Source: Phymatolithon calcareum (Eukaryota; Rhodophyta; Florideophyceae; Hapalidiales). From it: DNA of 64,000 bases. A program made the translations under genes and the position numbers. The stretch spans positions 2,728,001 to 2,792,000 of the forward strand of contig OZ345368.1 of NCBI GenBank assembly GCA_977006965.1. Direction: 5' to 3'. The notes beneath the pieces were generated by a model. That model saw only the letters and a list, made by a program, of their open reading frames with translations. It did not search any database and was not told the DNA's origin. The stretch's first letter is position 1. Each line of letters opens with the position of its first letter. Of the stretch, positions 52,490 to 62,752 are shown piece by piece.

Positions 52490-53794
52490 ATGGCGCACAT
52501 CAACGATGAGCACATAGCGAATGCCGGCGTTGTGCATAATGGACTTGAAGTCGATCGGAGTAGTCGCAACTCGCAACAAAATTTCGGGAACCTGGGTGCA
52601 CAGAACTGTGATACAGAAGAGCACACAAAGCTGAGGTTGTTCGAGTCGTATTCTGAACCGAATCAGGAAACATTGACACCTAATCCGCAAATGACCTGCG
52701 AGGAGTACAAGCAACTGTATGTTTCTGTGTTTGCATTTTCTTCAGATGGACCTGCAGGCGAGAGCAACCTTTGTGGCTTCGCCGATACAGCTCTTAAGGC
52801 CCTCAAAAGCTCGAGCTGTGATTTGAGGGTTTTGCCCATTGTGCTTCGAATGTTAAAAGGGAGATATTCAAGAACTCGTGGCCTGACACACAAGGAGGCA
52901 TTTGCATCTGCTGAGGAGCTAACCAAAGAAATCAACTACCAAAAGCTGCTAGATGATAGCCAGCATCGGACATGTGAAGACCTTTACGAAATGGTTATGG
53001 AGAAGCGTGTCCATGACATTCCTATCAACATTGCTCTAGGAGTGCTGTGTGCATCGGCTTTAGTTGGACCGCTACCTCACTCCCCAAAAAATTATGTGGA
53101 AGCCGGCGCTCAATTGGTATGTCTAAACCAACCAGACAAATCTTTTCGGTACCGTCGCCAAGAAATATTGAATCGCTTCAGCAATATAAAAATCAAGAAC
53201 CATCCTGATGGGGCAGTAGTTGCATTGCCTCGATGGCTGAGATGGCTCAAGAACCTATACTTGTGTCTCGGGCTGTTGATCACACTATGTGTAACTATCT
53301 ATGGCTGTTTAAAACGCCCTTACCCAATTGACGGCATCTCGGACGGCCTTAAGATATTCGGTTTTCTGGCCTTGCTCTTGCAGATATTTGGTTATCTGGT
53401 TAACGGGACTAAATCAAGCTACCGAGATATCTTGGAAGGCAACAGAGTGCTTTCAAATTCGCAGGATGTGGAAAGATGGATCTGCAATAATGATATAAAT
53501 TCACTCAAATGTGCGCTGGCCGCAGGAGCAGTAAATTCCGAGTGGCTCGACCCTTCAGGTAGTTGTTATGCCAAGGTGAAAGGAACTGGCAAAATACAAC
53601 TGAGCCGAGGCTTATCACTAGGTCTTTACATATCAATGGGCTATCTCATCGACGGCGTTCTTGTTTATTACAATGGAGCAGAAACAGGTACGTGTATCAC
53701 TTGTAGCGAAACGGAATATCACATAACTGACGAATTCTCAGACAGTGATGTTACTTGGGTATATAAGCGAAATATCGTTGCTGGAGATAGTTAA
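52490..53794 (+). CDS. Unrecognised 434-aa protein with two membrane segments
   Basis: Intronless frame from the ATG at 52490 (MAHINDEH) to TAA. No signal peptide. The N-terminal ~245 residues are hydrophilic and look helical, with Cys spread through them. Two hydrophobic segments follow, about 252-273 (NLYLCLGLLITLCVTIYGCL) and 287-305 (KIFGFLALLLQIFGYLV), separated by a short Pro-containing loop, then about 125 soluble residues including an ankyrin-like piece (INSLKCALAAGA) and a C-terminal domain rich in Gly and Tyr. The topology suggests both termini on the same side of a membrane. I do not recognise the family; codon use and residue composition look genuinely coding. Confidence 0.7.
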   Translation: MAHINDEHIANAGVVHNGLEVDRSSRNSQQNFGNLGAQNCDTEEHTKLRLFESYSEPNQETLTPNPQMTCEEYKQLYVSVFAFSSDGPAGESNLCGFADTALKALKSSSCDLRVLPIVLRMLKGRYSRTRGLTHKEAFASAEELTKEINYQKLLDDSQHRTCEDLYEMVMEKRVHDIPINIALGVLCASALVGPLPHSPKNYVEAGAQLVCLNQPDKSFRYRRQEILNRFSNIKIKNHPDGAVVALPRWLRWLKNLYLCLGLLITLCVTIYGCLKRPYPIDGISDGLKIFGFLALLLQIFGYLVNGTKSSYRDILEGNRVLSNSQDVERWICNNDINSLKCALAAGAVNSEWLDPSGSCYAKVKGTGKIQLSRGLSLGLYISMGYLIDGVLVYYNGAETGTCITCSETEYHITDEFSDSDVTWVYKRNIVAGDS

Positions 53795-54024
53795 TAAAGC
53801 ATCGCCTTACGACTATCGTCCGCGGTGGTAAAGTGCCCTAAACGGCGGAGCAAGGAAGCGATTTAGAACGCCTTGATGGAGAAAAGGTACTGTTGTGAAC
53901 TTAAGTCCGGATCCCCGACGCGACCCATTCACAAAACTTCTGTAAGTGTAGGTCATCTAAACAGGAGGTAAAATTCATTGTAGAGCTGTCTGCCATCTAC
54001 GACGGGGACTGCGTTTGAGTGTCT

Positions 54025-54496
54025 TCAAATGAAAACTTTGAAGAAGTTTGGAGGCGTTGAGGGGGGAGGCTTCTTCGCGCGACGCTTGCAGTAATTTTGC
54101 GCAGGTCGCTGATATTCTGCCTCTGGATCTGGATAACCTTCGGCTTCCTGTCTCAGGAAGGCTTCGCATTGATCACACGAGTAGCCTATTAGCGCTTTGC
54201 AGGCGCTACCAAGGACAGTCTGCTTGGCTGTGCACTGTTCTTTCTTCTGAAGTTTTTCTGCACAGCCTTTTGCCGCAGGGTCAACTGCAGCTACAGTTTT
54301 CAACCCTTCGAAGCGAGGGGTAGTCTTCAACGATCCATAAGCTGCCGCCACTTTTGCTTCCATTATCATGATAGCGTTTGAACTCGGTCTTGCTTCAGGT
54401 GCATCTCCCTTCTTCTCATTTCCCGGGGCCTTTGTCGGCATCACTGCAGACGTATCGGGCTCAGGAGTAGAGGACGGGCGTTTTCGCCGGGGGTAG
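54025..54496 (-). pseudogene. Truncated C-terminal gene fragment, cut by the duplicated block
   Basis: Minus-strand coding-like sequence of about 155 codons (Lys/Glu/Ala-rich with a Cys cluster GYSCDQCEAF and a Lys/Pro-rich end) ends in TAA at 54025. Its 5' part is replaced at 54497 by the antisense strand of the duplicated block, so the first ~60 residues of the apparent 218-codon frame are not its own. The insertion of the block probably truncated a resident gene. Family unknown. Confidence 0.45.
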
Positions 54497-54562
54497 TCTC
54501 TGTCGCTATATAAGGACCTTCTCCGGTACCATGAAACCCCCCGACGCCAGAACAACTGCAAT

Positions 54563-55290
54563 ATGGTCGCCCTCTCCCAGCTTATCATCACCGCTTTCCT
54601 GACCTTGATCTGTCTCCAGACCCCAGTTGCTACAAGATATAAGCTGAGTGGCGTTTTCCTGCTATGCGAGAAGGAGAACAAAAAAGGCCGCCCTTACGCC
54701 AAACTGTTTACGAGCTCAGATGGCGTTTCGATAACGTATCCGAGTAATTGGAGGAAAAGCTGGAAGTGGATCATCGTACGGTAACTTTGCCGATATTTGG
54801 CCTTTTTATAAAAAGGGTAAGAACGAAGGATTTGAAGGATTGAAATATTACTACCAGAAGTTCTATGTTTGCTCTTCGAAGTCCGGACAAAAGATCAGAA
54901 TTGAGTACAGTAATGGCAGAGAAATTTACTGGGTAAGTCTTGCCGCGTCTTTATATTTTCGCTCCGCAACAAAAGTCTGACTCTTCTTCACCTCAGTGCA
55001 CTCTCGAAACCTGAAACCCGCGACTCAAGACAGTGGAATTTTTTCCCCCTCGAGGCTCTAAGCCAGAGGTAGGTTTTGATATTTCCGCCAGATCGTGTCG
55101 AAATCGACCACGCTAACATACAAGAACGATAGACCCTGTTTGTGGCCCAATGGCCTTCGCAACGTTGCCCCAAGCGTCTGCAGATGCGTTGGTAACTTTT
55201 AAATAAAAAACTTTCACTTCTTCTTCTTCTTCACCTCAGTGCGATGCGGAATATGAGGCAATGTCTGTAGAGTTCAAGATTGAACAGTAA
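54563..55290 (+). pseudogene. Broken copy of the four-Cys secreted-protein gene
   Basis: Promoter TATA, signal peptide, 5' splice site (GTAAGT at about 54,932) and the last-exon end are all recognisable from the copy at 35419-35920. A 17-bp deletion after SITYPSN (the place of the second mature Cys) shifts the frame, and a 226-bp insertion sits exactly at the intron/exon 2 junction. The longest product is a 73-residue truncated peptide. The gene is presumably dead. Confidence 0.8.
55000..55225. mobile_element. 226-bp insertion with 17-bp target duplication at a splice acceptor
   Basis: CTTCTTCACCTCAGTGC is present once in the intact gene (35853-35872 region) and twice here (54983-54999 and 55226-55242), bracketing 226 bp of unrelated sequence. 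A 17-bp duplication is typical of target-primed (LINE-machinery) insertion. The insert has no coding frame and its 3' part is A/T-rich with TAAATAAAAAA, but no terminal poly(A). A SINE or retrocopy fragment is possible. Confidence 0.65.
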
Positions 55291-57144
55291 TGGAGAGGGC
55301 GCTCTAGGTTCGTAACACATTGCACGCTGAAAAAGATTCACCTGAAGCAGTGGACTTGCTGCACTCCTTTTTTGTGCAATGAACAAGGCACAGGAAACGA
55401 GGAAAGTTTTCTCTGATAATCTCCTTTATTCTCTTTAGTCTGAGCAGACGATCGAATGGATTATCGAAGTTATTTGGCTATCCACACAGGAAACACGATT
55501 GCAAACAATAGCACGAGCTTTGTGATGGATTTTGATAACGCAGTAGCGAGGCACCGCGAAAGGCGCACAGATCGAGAGCATGCGTGCGTCCGGTGCCAAG
55601 TGCAGTGAAACTAGTACCAGCTCGCGAACTACCTGAGAACATTGTGGAAACATGGGGTAGACCACCCATCCTATGTGGCGAAGACGTATGGAACGCGAGA
55701 GAGATCGGAGAATTTACACAGAACGCACTCAAAGTTTTCCTTGTACTTAGTGAATGCGCAAGTGGTCACCACAATTTGTTGGTATTTGATGTCGTTATTT
55801 GTGACGTCTGCGCAGGCGGCCGGTTCAATTTCGACTTGGGCGTCTGGAGCACACCGTGCGTGCAGAGTGGTGGCTAGCGGAGACGCACTCCCGAATGCTG
55901 AAAGGATGCTTGCATGTGCGCCAACGTTCGGATGCAGTCCGATGCACAACGCGAAAAGAGTGCGAATGCAGTTATTGATAAGATACTTTTTTAACTAAGA
56001 ATCTATGTAACAGCCGGGACACAGGAACACGAGGTGGAGAAAATTTGCAAATCCGGTACGATCCCGGTAGGGCCGAGGACCAGTGCATGGGATAGCAGAT
56101 ATAGTGCAGACTCTAACAGTATTGCTTGCATTCGAATTGCGTGCGTTTTTGGCCAGCTTGGGTGCAGTTTTAAGCTTTTCGCTTCCTTCACATCGGATCA
56201 TGGCCGCAACAGAAATGCTTTTCACTCCCGTAACCGATGGTTATCATAGTATGATAACCAAAATCTTATTTTGCACAAAAATCGCCCTCTCTCTTGAGTA
56301 CTCTGGCTGCAACGAGAATGCGCTCACCTCTAAGATGAAGTTGGCAATCGATAGGACGGAAGTTTCCGAAGCCATTGGAACCATTTCTTTTCTACTAGAG
56401 TTCAAGATTGAACGGTAATGCACAAAGGCAAAGCTTCACCTGAAGCAGTTGACTTGCTGCACTGCTTTCTTGTGTACGAACAAGACACAGGAAACGAGGA
56501 AAGCTTTCTCTGAAAATCATTCTCCATTATTCTCATTAGTGTAGTACAGAACACACGATCGAATGGATTATCGAAGTTATTTGTTTATCCTAACGGTGGC
56601 TATCTACTCAGGAACCACGTTAGCTCAATATAATCAAATGGAATTTTACGGCGGTTGTTTTCAATACCTCTGAACCCTACTCGGAAGCCTAGCTAGATGT
56701 TCTACGGACTGTGCTCGATCGAGGACAGTCTGTAAGTATTACATAACACGAAGAGGTGAGGCTTACAAACAATGCCGGGTGACCAATAGAAATCAGAAAG
56801 TGGCGGTATCAGAAGGTGGCGTTATGGTCGAAAAGAGTTACAGCCAACAGAATTGGGAGGCGGACTGTGATGAATCAGAGAGCGCCAAGTCAATAAACGT
56901 GGCGACTTAGAGAACGCCAAGCTAATCAAGACATCAAATGGAGTTGGGCCAAGTGTTGCAATTGTAATGCACCCATAATCACGGTACTGTAACTTCTCAG
57001 CCTTGCATGACCGCTGCTTTGCTACTGTATCGCTTAACTTCTGCACCGCTTTGCTACTTTACCACGCACTCTAGCAAGCGAAGCGATGCTGCAGCATCAT
57101 GGGGAGGCGCCCAACTTTTAAAACATTTTGCATTTACCTAAATC

Positions 57145-57424
57145 TTTAGACGCCCACTAAGCCCTGCAAAAGAACTGAGGGGAGACAGTCCTTAATCACA
57201 ACACATGCTTCTCAAAAGCCCGATGCCTCTCCCTCTCAAGAAGAGGCTGGAAGGGCTGGCTTTTATAGCCTTTTACAATACCCTAAATCTATCAATTACC
57301 TTATCCACGCAATCCAGTCTTTTGCCCTGGTTGCGAAAGTAAATGCCCCGTAATTATGGGTTACCTCTTAAAGTGTCGTTCTGCTCCTTGCTTGGCGAAC
57401 GCTTGGTATCGTCCCATATCTACA
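57145..57424 (-). repeat. Probable 3' LTR of the gypsy element
   Basis: Lies directly after the pol gene on the minus strand. Read on that strand it would begin TGTAGATATGGG at 57424, preceded by a purine-leaning CCATGGGGCAC. A TATA box GGCTATAAAA (57261-57270, minus strand) sits in the middle. The far border is not defined: the LTR is cut at or near 57145, where the duplicated block ends. No second LTR is in the window. Confidence 0.5.
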
Positions 57425-57454
57425 GTGCCCCATGGCTCTGCTTAGCAGAGGCAT

Positions 57455-60400
57455 TTACAGGGACAGACCAATCTGTTCGCGAGCTTGCTTGACAGCGCGC
57501 TTCTTCTTAGTTGTCCTCAAAAATTCCTCAACCTTGTCCGAAATATCTGCATGGATATCTTTGATTGGGTGCCAGGTCCAATCTTTACGATCCGGCAATC
57601 CCAACCATTTAACTTGAACAAATATTCCTTCCTTTTCGTTCCCTGCCACGTCGATTACCTTGTCCACGATTTCGTATTTGGCCTCACTACACTCCGTATG
57701 CGATAGAAGTTCCTTGGATACTTTTGCCCCGTCCATTCCCGCTCGGTACAGCTGTAAGCGTGCTGCATGTACTTTCTCAACTTTTTGAGTTAACATGTGC
57801 TCTACCTCATAGATCAGCTCACTGACGACTTTGGTAATTCGGCGCGGTCCGACCCATCGATACGATTGCTTGTGGCCTTTGTCTTGTGCACGTCTTACCA
57901 AGACAAAATCACCCTTTTCAAATTTAGGCACCACCAAGTTCGTTTTCTTGTTATGCGACTTGATGTTTTTCGCACGGTTTTCAGTGACTCGCTCCGCCAC
58001 GTCCTTGTGCAGTCCATCAAACTGCTTTTGCAAACCAGCAATGTCCAATATCTGCATTGCCCGGATTTTCTCTAGGTTCCTCACTTTGGCATTGGATTTT
58101 CCAATTGCTGTTGAATGCAGCATTGCCCTTGCCGGCTTGATTCCGGTCATAACCTCCAAAGGGGTTCTAAAAGTCCCATCCTCACGACTTCCCAGTCGCT
58201 TGAGTGGAGCTTCATTAAGAGCTGTCATTATCATGCCGATTACTGTAGGCCAATCTTGGGGCCCCAGTTTCAGCTCCGATTGTATACAGCGATAAGCTGC
58301 CTGAACAGTTTTCATACAGCTCTCCACCGTACCGTTCACCCAAGGGGAATACGCAACCGTGAAGTTATGCATAATACGGTGCTCCTCGGCCAGTTCTTTC
58401 ATGACTTCGTTTTTGAAATGCGACCCTTGATCGCTCACCCACATCTCCATGATGGTGAATGTCCGTATCCAACGAGCCAGCTCCGTTGCCGCGACCTCAG
58501 CCGTTGCTGCTTGTGCCGGACAAAGCCACAGATACGATGACAGATCGTCTCGGATCACGAGTATATATTTGTGCTCCTCAACACCCGGGCCCATGTATAG
58601 GAAATCAAAATGTATGACTTCATTGGGGCGAGTGCCATGCACAGTGGTTGACAATGGCCTCGGAATTCTGTGTCCGGTCTTTCCAGTAAGACAATGCAAG
58701 CAACTCCTCACAAACTCCTTACAGTCCATTTCCAAAGTTTTCCATATGTAGTTCTCTTTGATGATGCTGCATGTAGATTCCTTTGCTCTATGCCCCGCTG
58801 GTCCGCAATGTCCAACGACCAAAATCTTTAGCTGCATTTCTGCATCGCTTTCTGGAATCCAAAGCTTTCCCTTGATTCTTACAAGCTCATCATCATCCAC
58901 CTTGTAATTAATTCCCGCGTCCTTTTTGTATGCGCTCTGGGATCTGTGGATCATTTCGATTGAAGGCCATTCAAATTCCTTGCAGAGTGGAGATTCAACA
59001 ATATCCTGCTCTAGAAGAAGATGTGTCACACGCTTCACTACGAGGCGCTTGCCCCTGTAGCCGCGCCACCATCGTGTCATAATATCCGGCATGACATTTC
59101 GCTCTCCTTCCACATGCTCTATCCCATATGAGAAACGGGATAGGTATAAACCCCATCTCTGGACCTTGAGCACAACATTTCTACCCAATGCTGAATCCAG
59201 AGCAAGAGGGCTGAAGACAAACAATAGGTTGCGATGATCCGTAAATACATGGGTGTCGTTTTCTGCCAGCAGGAGATAGTCCATTTTGTTGAACACTTGG
59301 TAAATGGCATAAGCCTCCTTCTCGAACGTAGTCCACCACTCCTCCGATCCTGTGAATGCACCTCCCAGAAACGCGAGAGGTGAATGCCTCTGATCTTCGA
59401 TTGGCTTGTCAAGATCTTCTTTCTCGCATTGAATAACAACTCCGGCCCAGAATTCATCTGAAGCATCCGTGTACACACACAAGGCCATTGTGGGATCTCT
59501 GTGCGCCAGTTTGACAATATTATGGAGCTGCTCCTGAAACTCATGAAAGAGAGCCTTGTGCTGTTTCCCCCAGCCCAAGCTTTCCAGCGTGATCTTCTGA
59601 ACCGATCTCTTTGTACGGGAGCCGCTTTTCTTTTACGCCTCTTCTAGTACCTTTCGCATCGGCTCAATCCTGTTCTGAAAGTCTGGGATACTGGTAGACA
59701 TCCATTGTAAGCAGTGAACGTACTCACATAACTCTCCTGCAGTAACAGGAAGGTGTATTTTCTGTAACCCGCTGATATTCCTTGGATCAAACTGAACCCC
59801 TCCTCCATCGATGAGTCTTCCGCACCAGTGCACTTGTTTTAGGTACAGATGCGACTTTGCTATACCGATCTTGAGATGACGCTGACGACATATCTTAAAA
59901 AACGTCCGTAGTCCTTCGAGTAGTCCATTTTCCGTATTGTTATGCAGCATGAAATCATCGAGCCACGCCTTGAGCTGGTCCCGAATTGTCGAAAAGAGGG
60001 GTTCAATTTTCGACTGAAAATTAGCCGCTGCGTTCTTGGCCCCTTGTGTGCACCTTGTCGGTTGCACCACTTCGTTAGATGTCATAAAGCATAACAGTTC
60101 TTGGCTGCTCTCCTCCAAAGGGAGCTGCCAGTATCCGCTGACGAAATCAATTGTCACGAAATGTTTGCTTCCCGCCAGGTCTGCCAATTCCGAGTCCAAA
60201 TGGGGCATCGGCCATGACACCGATAATGTTGCAGCATTGATCGCTCGATAATCAAAAGTGAGGCGGAAGAACGCAGGCGCAGGTTTCTTCACCAAGACCG
60301 GCGCGGCCACCCATTTGGCAGTAGTGTTGATTTTTCCGAGCCCGTATTCAATCGCTCGCTCAACATATCGTTCCATGAATATTCTCCCTTCCGTTGTGTA

Positions 60401-60964
60401 ACGTCTAGGTTTGGCACGAACAGGCCGTAAATTATCCTTGAGCTCTATCTTCATAGGTTCCACGTCTGCATGCCGATCATTCCCCAATCGCAAGCGTAAA
60501 ATATCCCGGTACTCATGGAGAAGCTCGCGAAGGCGTTTCTGTCCACCTTCTGAGATGCCGTTATCAACTGTATCCTGCACAGCCTTGTCAATAGCTCTGT
60601 CGATCTCTCCTGGCTTATCTTTTCCGAGCTCCAACCACGACTCGTCTTCGCCTTTGAAATTTTCATTGGGCATTCCACGATCACTGTGGAATACCCCTTC
60701 TTGTATTATCCGAGCCACACTTCCCTCGGGATAGTCCTGGTGCCCCATGATCTCGGCAATATCGACTGAATTTCCGATCTTTCCGGTGGCGGCCTCCTGC
60801 AACTCTTTCGTGTTTATGCCCAGTGCCTCTAAAACTGGCCGTCCAAGTAGCGGATCCGGTACATGGCCAGTCGCAATGTACCACTTGATATTTCTCAACT
60901 CCAAGTAGCAACCATGCCGAATGTACAATTCAACATTCAACACAGCTTCCTTGTCGCGAGACAA
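57455..60964 (-). CDS. Ty3/gypsy chromovirus-like pol polyprotein, one internal TAA, 5' truncated
   Basis: One frame of 1,170 codons broken by a TAA at 59633-59635. In order: the end of an aspartic protease (LLGRPVLEALGI); reverse transcriptase with TIDFVSGYWQ (Asp in codon 273) and WLDDF (336-337; the family usually has YLDD); then, after the stop, RNase H (CVYTDASDEFWAG, FTDHRNL); integrase with an HHCC finger (HCGPAGHR...SCLHC) and Asp325, Asp383, Glu419 counted from the post-stop segment, a perfect D-D-35-E pair; and a C-terminal chromodomain (YEIVDKVID...QVKWLGL...TWHPIKDI). The chromodomain marks it as a chromovirus, which targets histone-marked chromatin. Gag and the protease active site are missing at 60965, next to the LINE. 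Inactive. Confidence 0.88.
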
Positions 60965-61102
60965 CCCTGAAAAAAGAAGAAGGAAGTTTTTTTCGCGGAC
61001 CGATCGGGTCTAGCCAACAGTCGCGCCACTAACGCAGCGGATTCGAGTGATTGTCAAGGGGAAAACCCCAGGAGGGTTCTACCCTCACAAGCGCAAAACG
61101 CC

Positions 61103-62752
61103 ATGGCGTCAGAAAGTGGTATGGGGGCCACGGATGACCATGGAGGTCGAGATCTTCCATGGGTGACACAGGAGAATCGCAGATCGAGACGCCGGGCGAG
61201 TCGAAACTCGACGGCGGAGATTGAAAATACTCAAAATAATAACCAAAATTTGAGTTATGAGAATTCTCAAGAGCGGACCGCCGGTCCGCAGACACGAGCT
61301 CTTGATACCGGCGAAAAGAAAGGAGCAGGAGCTAAGGCAGGAGAAGCTGAAGATATCCGGGACGCTCCACGAGATGGAAATCAGCCAGCCACCGTGAAAG
61401 ACAATCCAACTCGGCAAATGTTTCCCTCGATTAGGACCATGGTCCCTTGCTTTGGGTGTGAACAGAGGGGAACATTGAGCATGACGGGAGGGTACGGCAC
61501 GGTTCCTCTGATGCTTAAATGCGGCAAATGCCCTTCGAGGAAGAACGGAAAAGACGTTTCGTCGTTTGTTGACGAGATGGCCGCGGCCATTCAAGGCGGA
61601 CCAAATAGCGCCAGCACGAGAAGAGTCCCTGTGACCCCTAGGGAGGCGGCAGGATCCCAGCTAGAGGCTACCGTAATGGAGCCATTGAGGCCGCAGATAA
61701 ATTCTAGAGATTACGACTCTCTTTCAAAGAGGTTGGAAGAGCTTGAAAGGAAACACATGGACACCGTAAATCGGGTGACCATACTCGAAGCAGAAGTGGC
61801 TACCCTCAAAGAAGAAAACAGGAGTTTGAAGGAACGCAGTCAGCCAGAGATGACAGCCGATGCGAATGCGGGACCGACACGGGACAACCCATCTGAAGAA
61901 GAATTTCCCAGTTTAACGGACGCCACAGAGCAGGCTATTGCAAGGCCGACGTACCTGAAGGCTGCACGAGGAGCAGAGAGTAATCCTAAGGTCTCCGATG
62001 AAGATAGACCGAAATTGGTTGCATTCACGGAACGAATGGGGCCAATGATGAGAACCCACAAGAGCCCGTTGGTGGAACCTCTGTACTTTAAGAACCTCCC
62101 GAAAACAGACCGGGCGTACATTGAGGAAGCTGTGCGGGACCTGCTAGCAAATAGGCGCCTCTTGCACGTCTCCTTCATTGGAAACTCAGTAATGGAACTC
62201 CTTGTTGAGAAAGTGGATTCAACGCACATTATCAGTCTCTGTCGCTCAGGGAACATGATTCACATGCCACGGTTCAGCGCATTTGAGAACGCGCTGAGCA
62301 CACGCAACACAGTAAACGCTCACGAAGCCCAGAAAAGAAACATGGGGAAGGTACGGGGAAGAGCGAGATACTGTGCGGCAAAGGCAGACAATATTGTTGC
62401 GCGAGATTGGTACCAAGGAATGGCGAAAGCTGCCAACAGAAGATTCTTCGACCTTTGTGTGGAGAGCGCAGTGACCGCAGAGAGGCGAAACCTGGTGTCA
62501 CCAGATTTTCGTCCGGAACAGTGCAATGCGACAGGGAACACAGATACTACTGACAGAGAGACGGATGATGTCCCACCTGGCTTACAAACAGAAGTTAATC
62601 CAGGAGCAGCTGAAATCGCCATCCCAGAAGCGGCCGAAATAGCTGCGCAAGGGGCAGTAGAAGACTCGAACCACAATTCCGAAGTTCCAAATGATACGAC
62701 ATCAGACGCTCTTGCGGGTCCCCAAGAGACAACCACGAAGAATGCTATTTAA
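61103..62752 (+). CDS. LINE ORF1: nucleic-acid-binding protein with zinc ribbon and coiled coil
   Basis: 549 residues, ATG at 61103. A zinc-ribbon-like C-x2-C-x20-C-x2-C (Cys116, 119, 140, 143) follows a low-complexity basic N-terminus. A leucine-heptad coiled coil (LEELERKHMDTVNRVTILEA) lies near 212-250. The remaining region, with FPSLTD and a Lys/Arg-rich part ending in Thr/Glu-rich tail, is unassigned. LINE ORF1 proteins trimerise through the coiled coil and bind the element RNA as chaperones. Unlike many, it has a ribbon and no CCHC knuckle. The frame is intact and ends TAA overlapping the ORF2 start. Confidence 0.8.
   Translation: MASESGMGATDDHGGRDLPWVTQENRRSRRRASRNSTAEIENTQNNNQNLSYENSQERTAGPQTRALDTGEKKGAGAKAGEAEDIRDAPRDGNQPATVKDNPTRQMFPSIRTMVPCFGCEQRGTLSMTGGYGTVPLMLKCGKCPSRKNGKDVSSFVDEMAAAIQGGPNSASTRRVPVTPREAAGSQLEATVMEPLRPQINSRDYDSLSKRLEELERKHMDTVNRVTILEAEVATLKEENRSLKERSQPEMTADANAGPTRDNPSEEEFPSLTDATEQAIARPTYLKAARGAESNPKVSDEDRPKLVAFTERMGPMMRTHKSPLVEPLYFKNLPKTDRAYIEEAVRDLLANRRLLHVSFIGNSVMELLVEKVDSTHIISLCRSGNMIHMPRFSAFENALSTRNTVNAHEAQKRNMGKVRGRARYCAAKADNIVARDWYQGMAKAANRRFFDLCVESAVTAERRNLVSPDFRPEQCNATGNTDTTDRETDDVPPGLQTEVNPGAAEIAIPEAAEIAAQGAVEDSNHNSEVPNDTTSDALAGPQETTTKNAI

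Larger units (their letters stand above)
54497..57144. repeat. Segmental duplication, copy B
   Basis: 2,648 bp matching 35353-37788. It is longer because of a 226-bp insertion at 55000-55225; it also has small deletions, including 17 bp in the secreted-protein exon and about 10 bp near 55,475. Since it interrupts the 54025 fragment and abuts a retroelement LTR, copy B looks like the derived copy. Confidence 0.85.
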
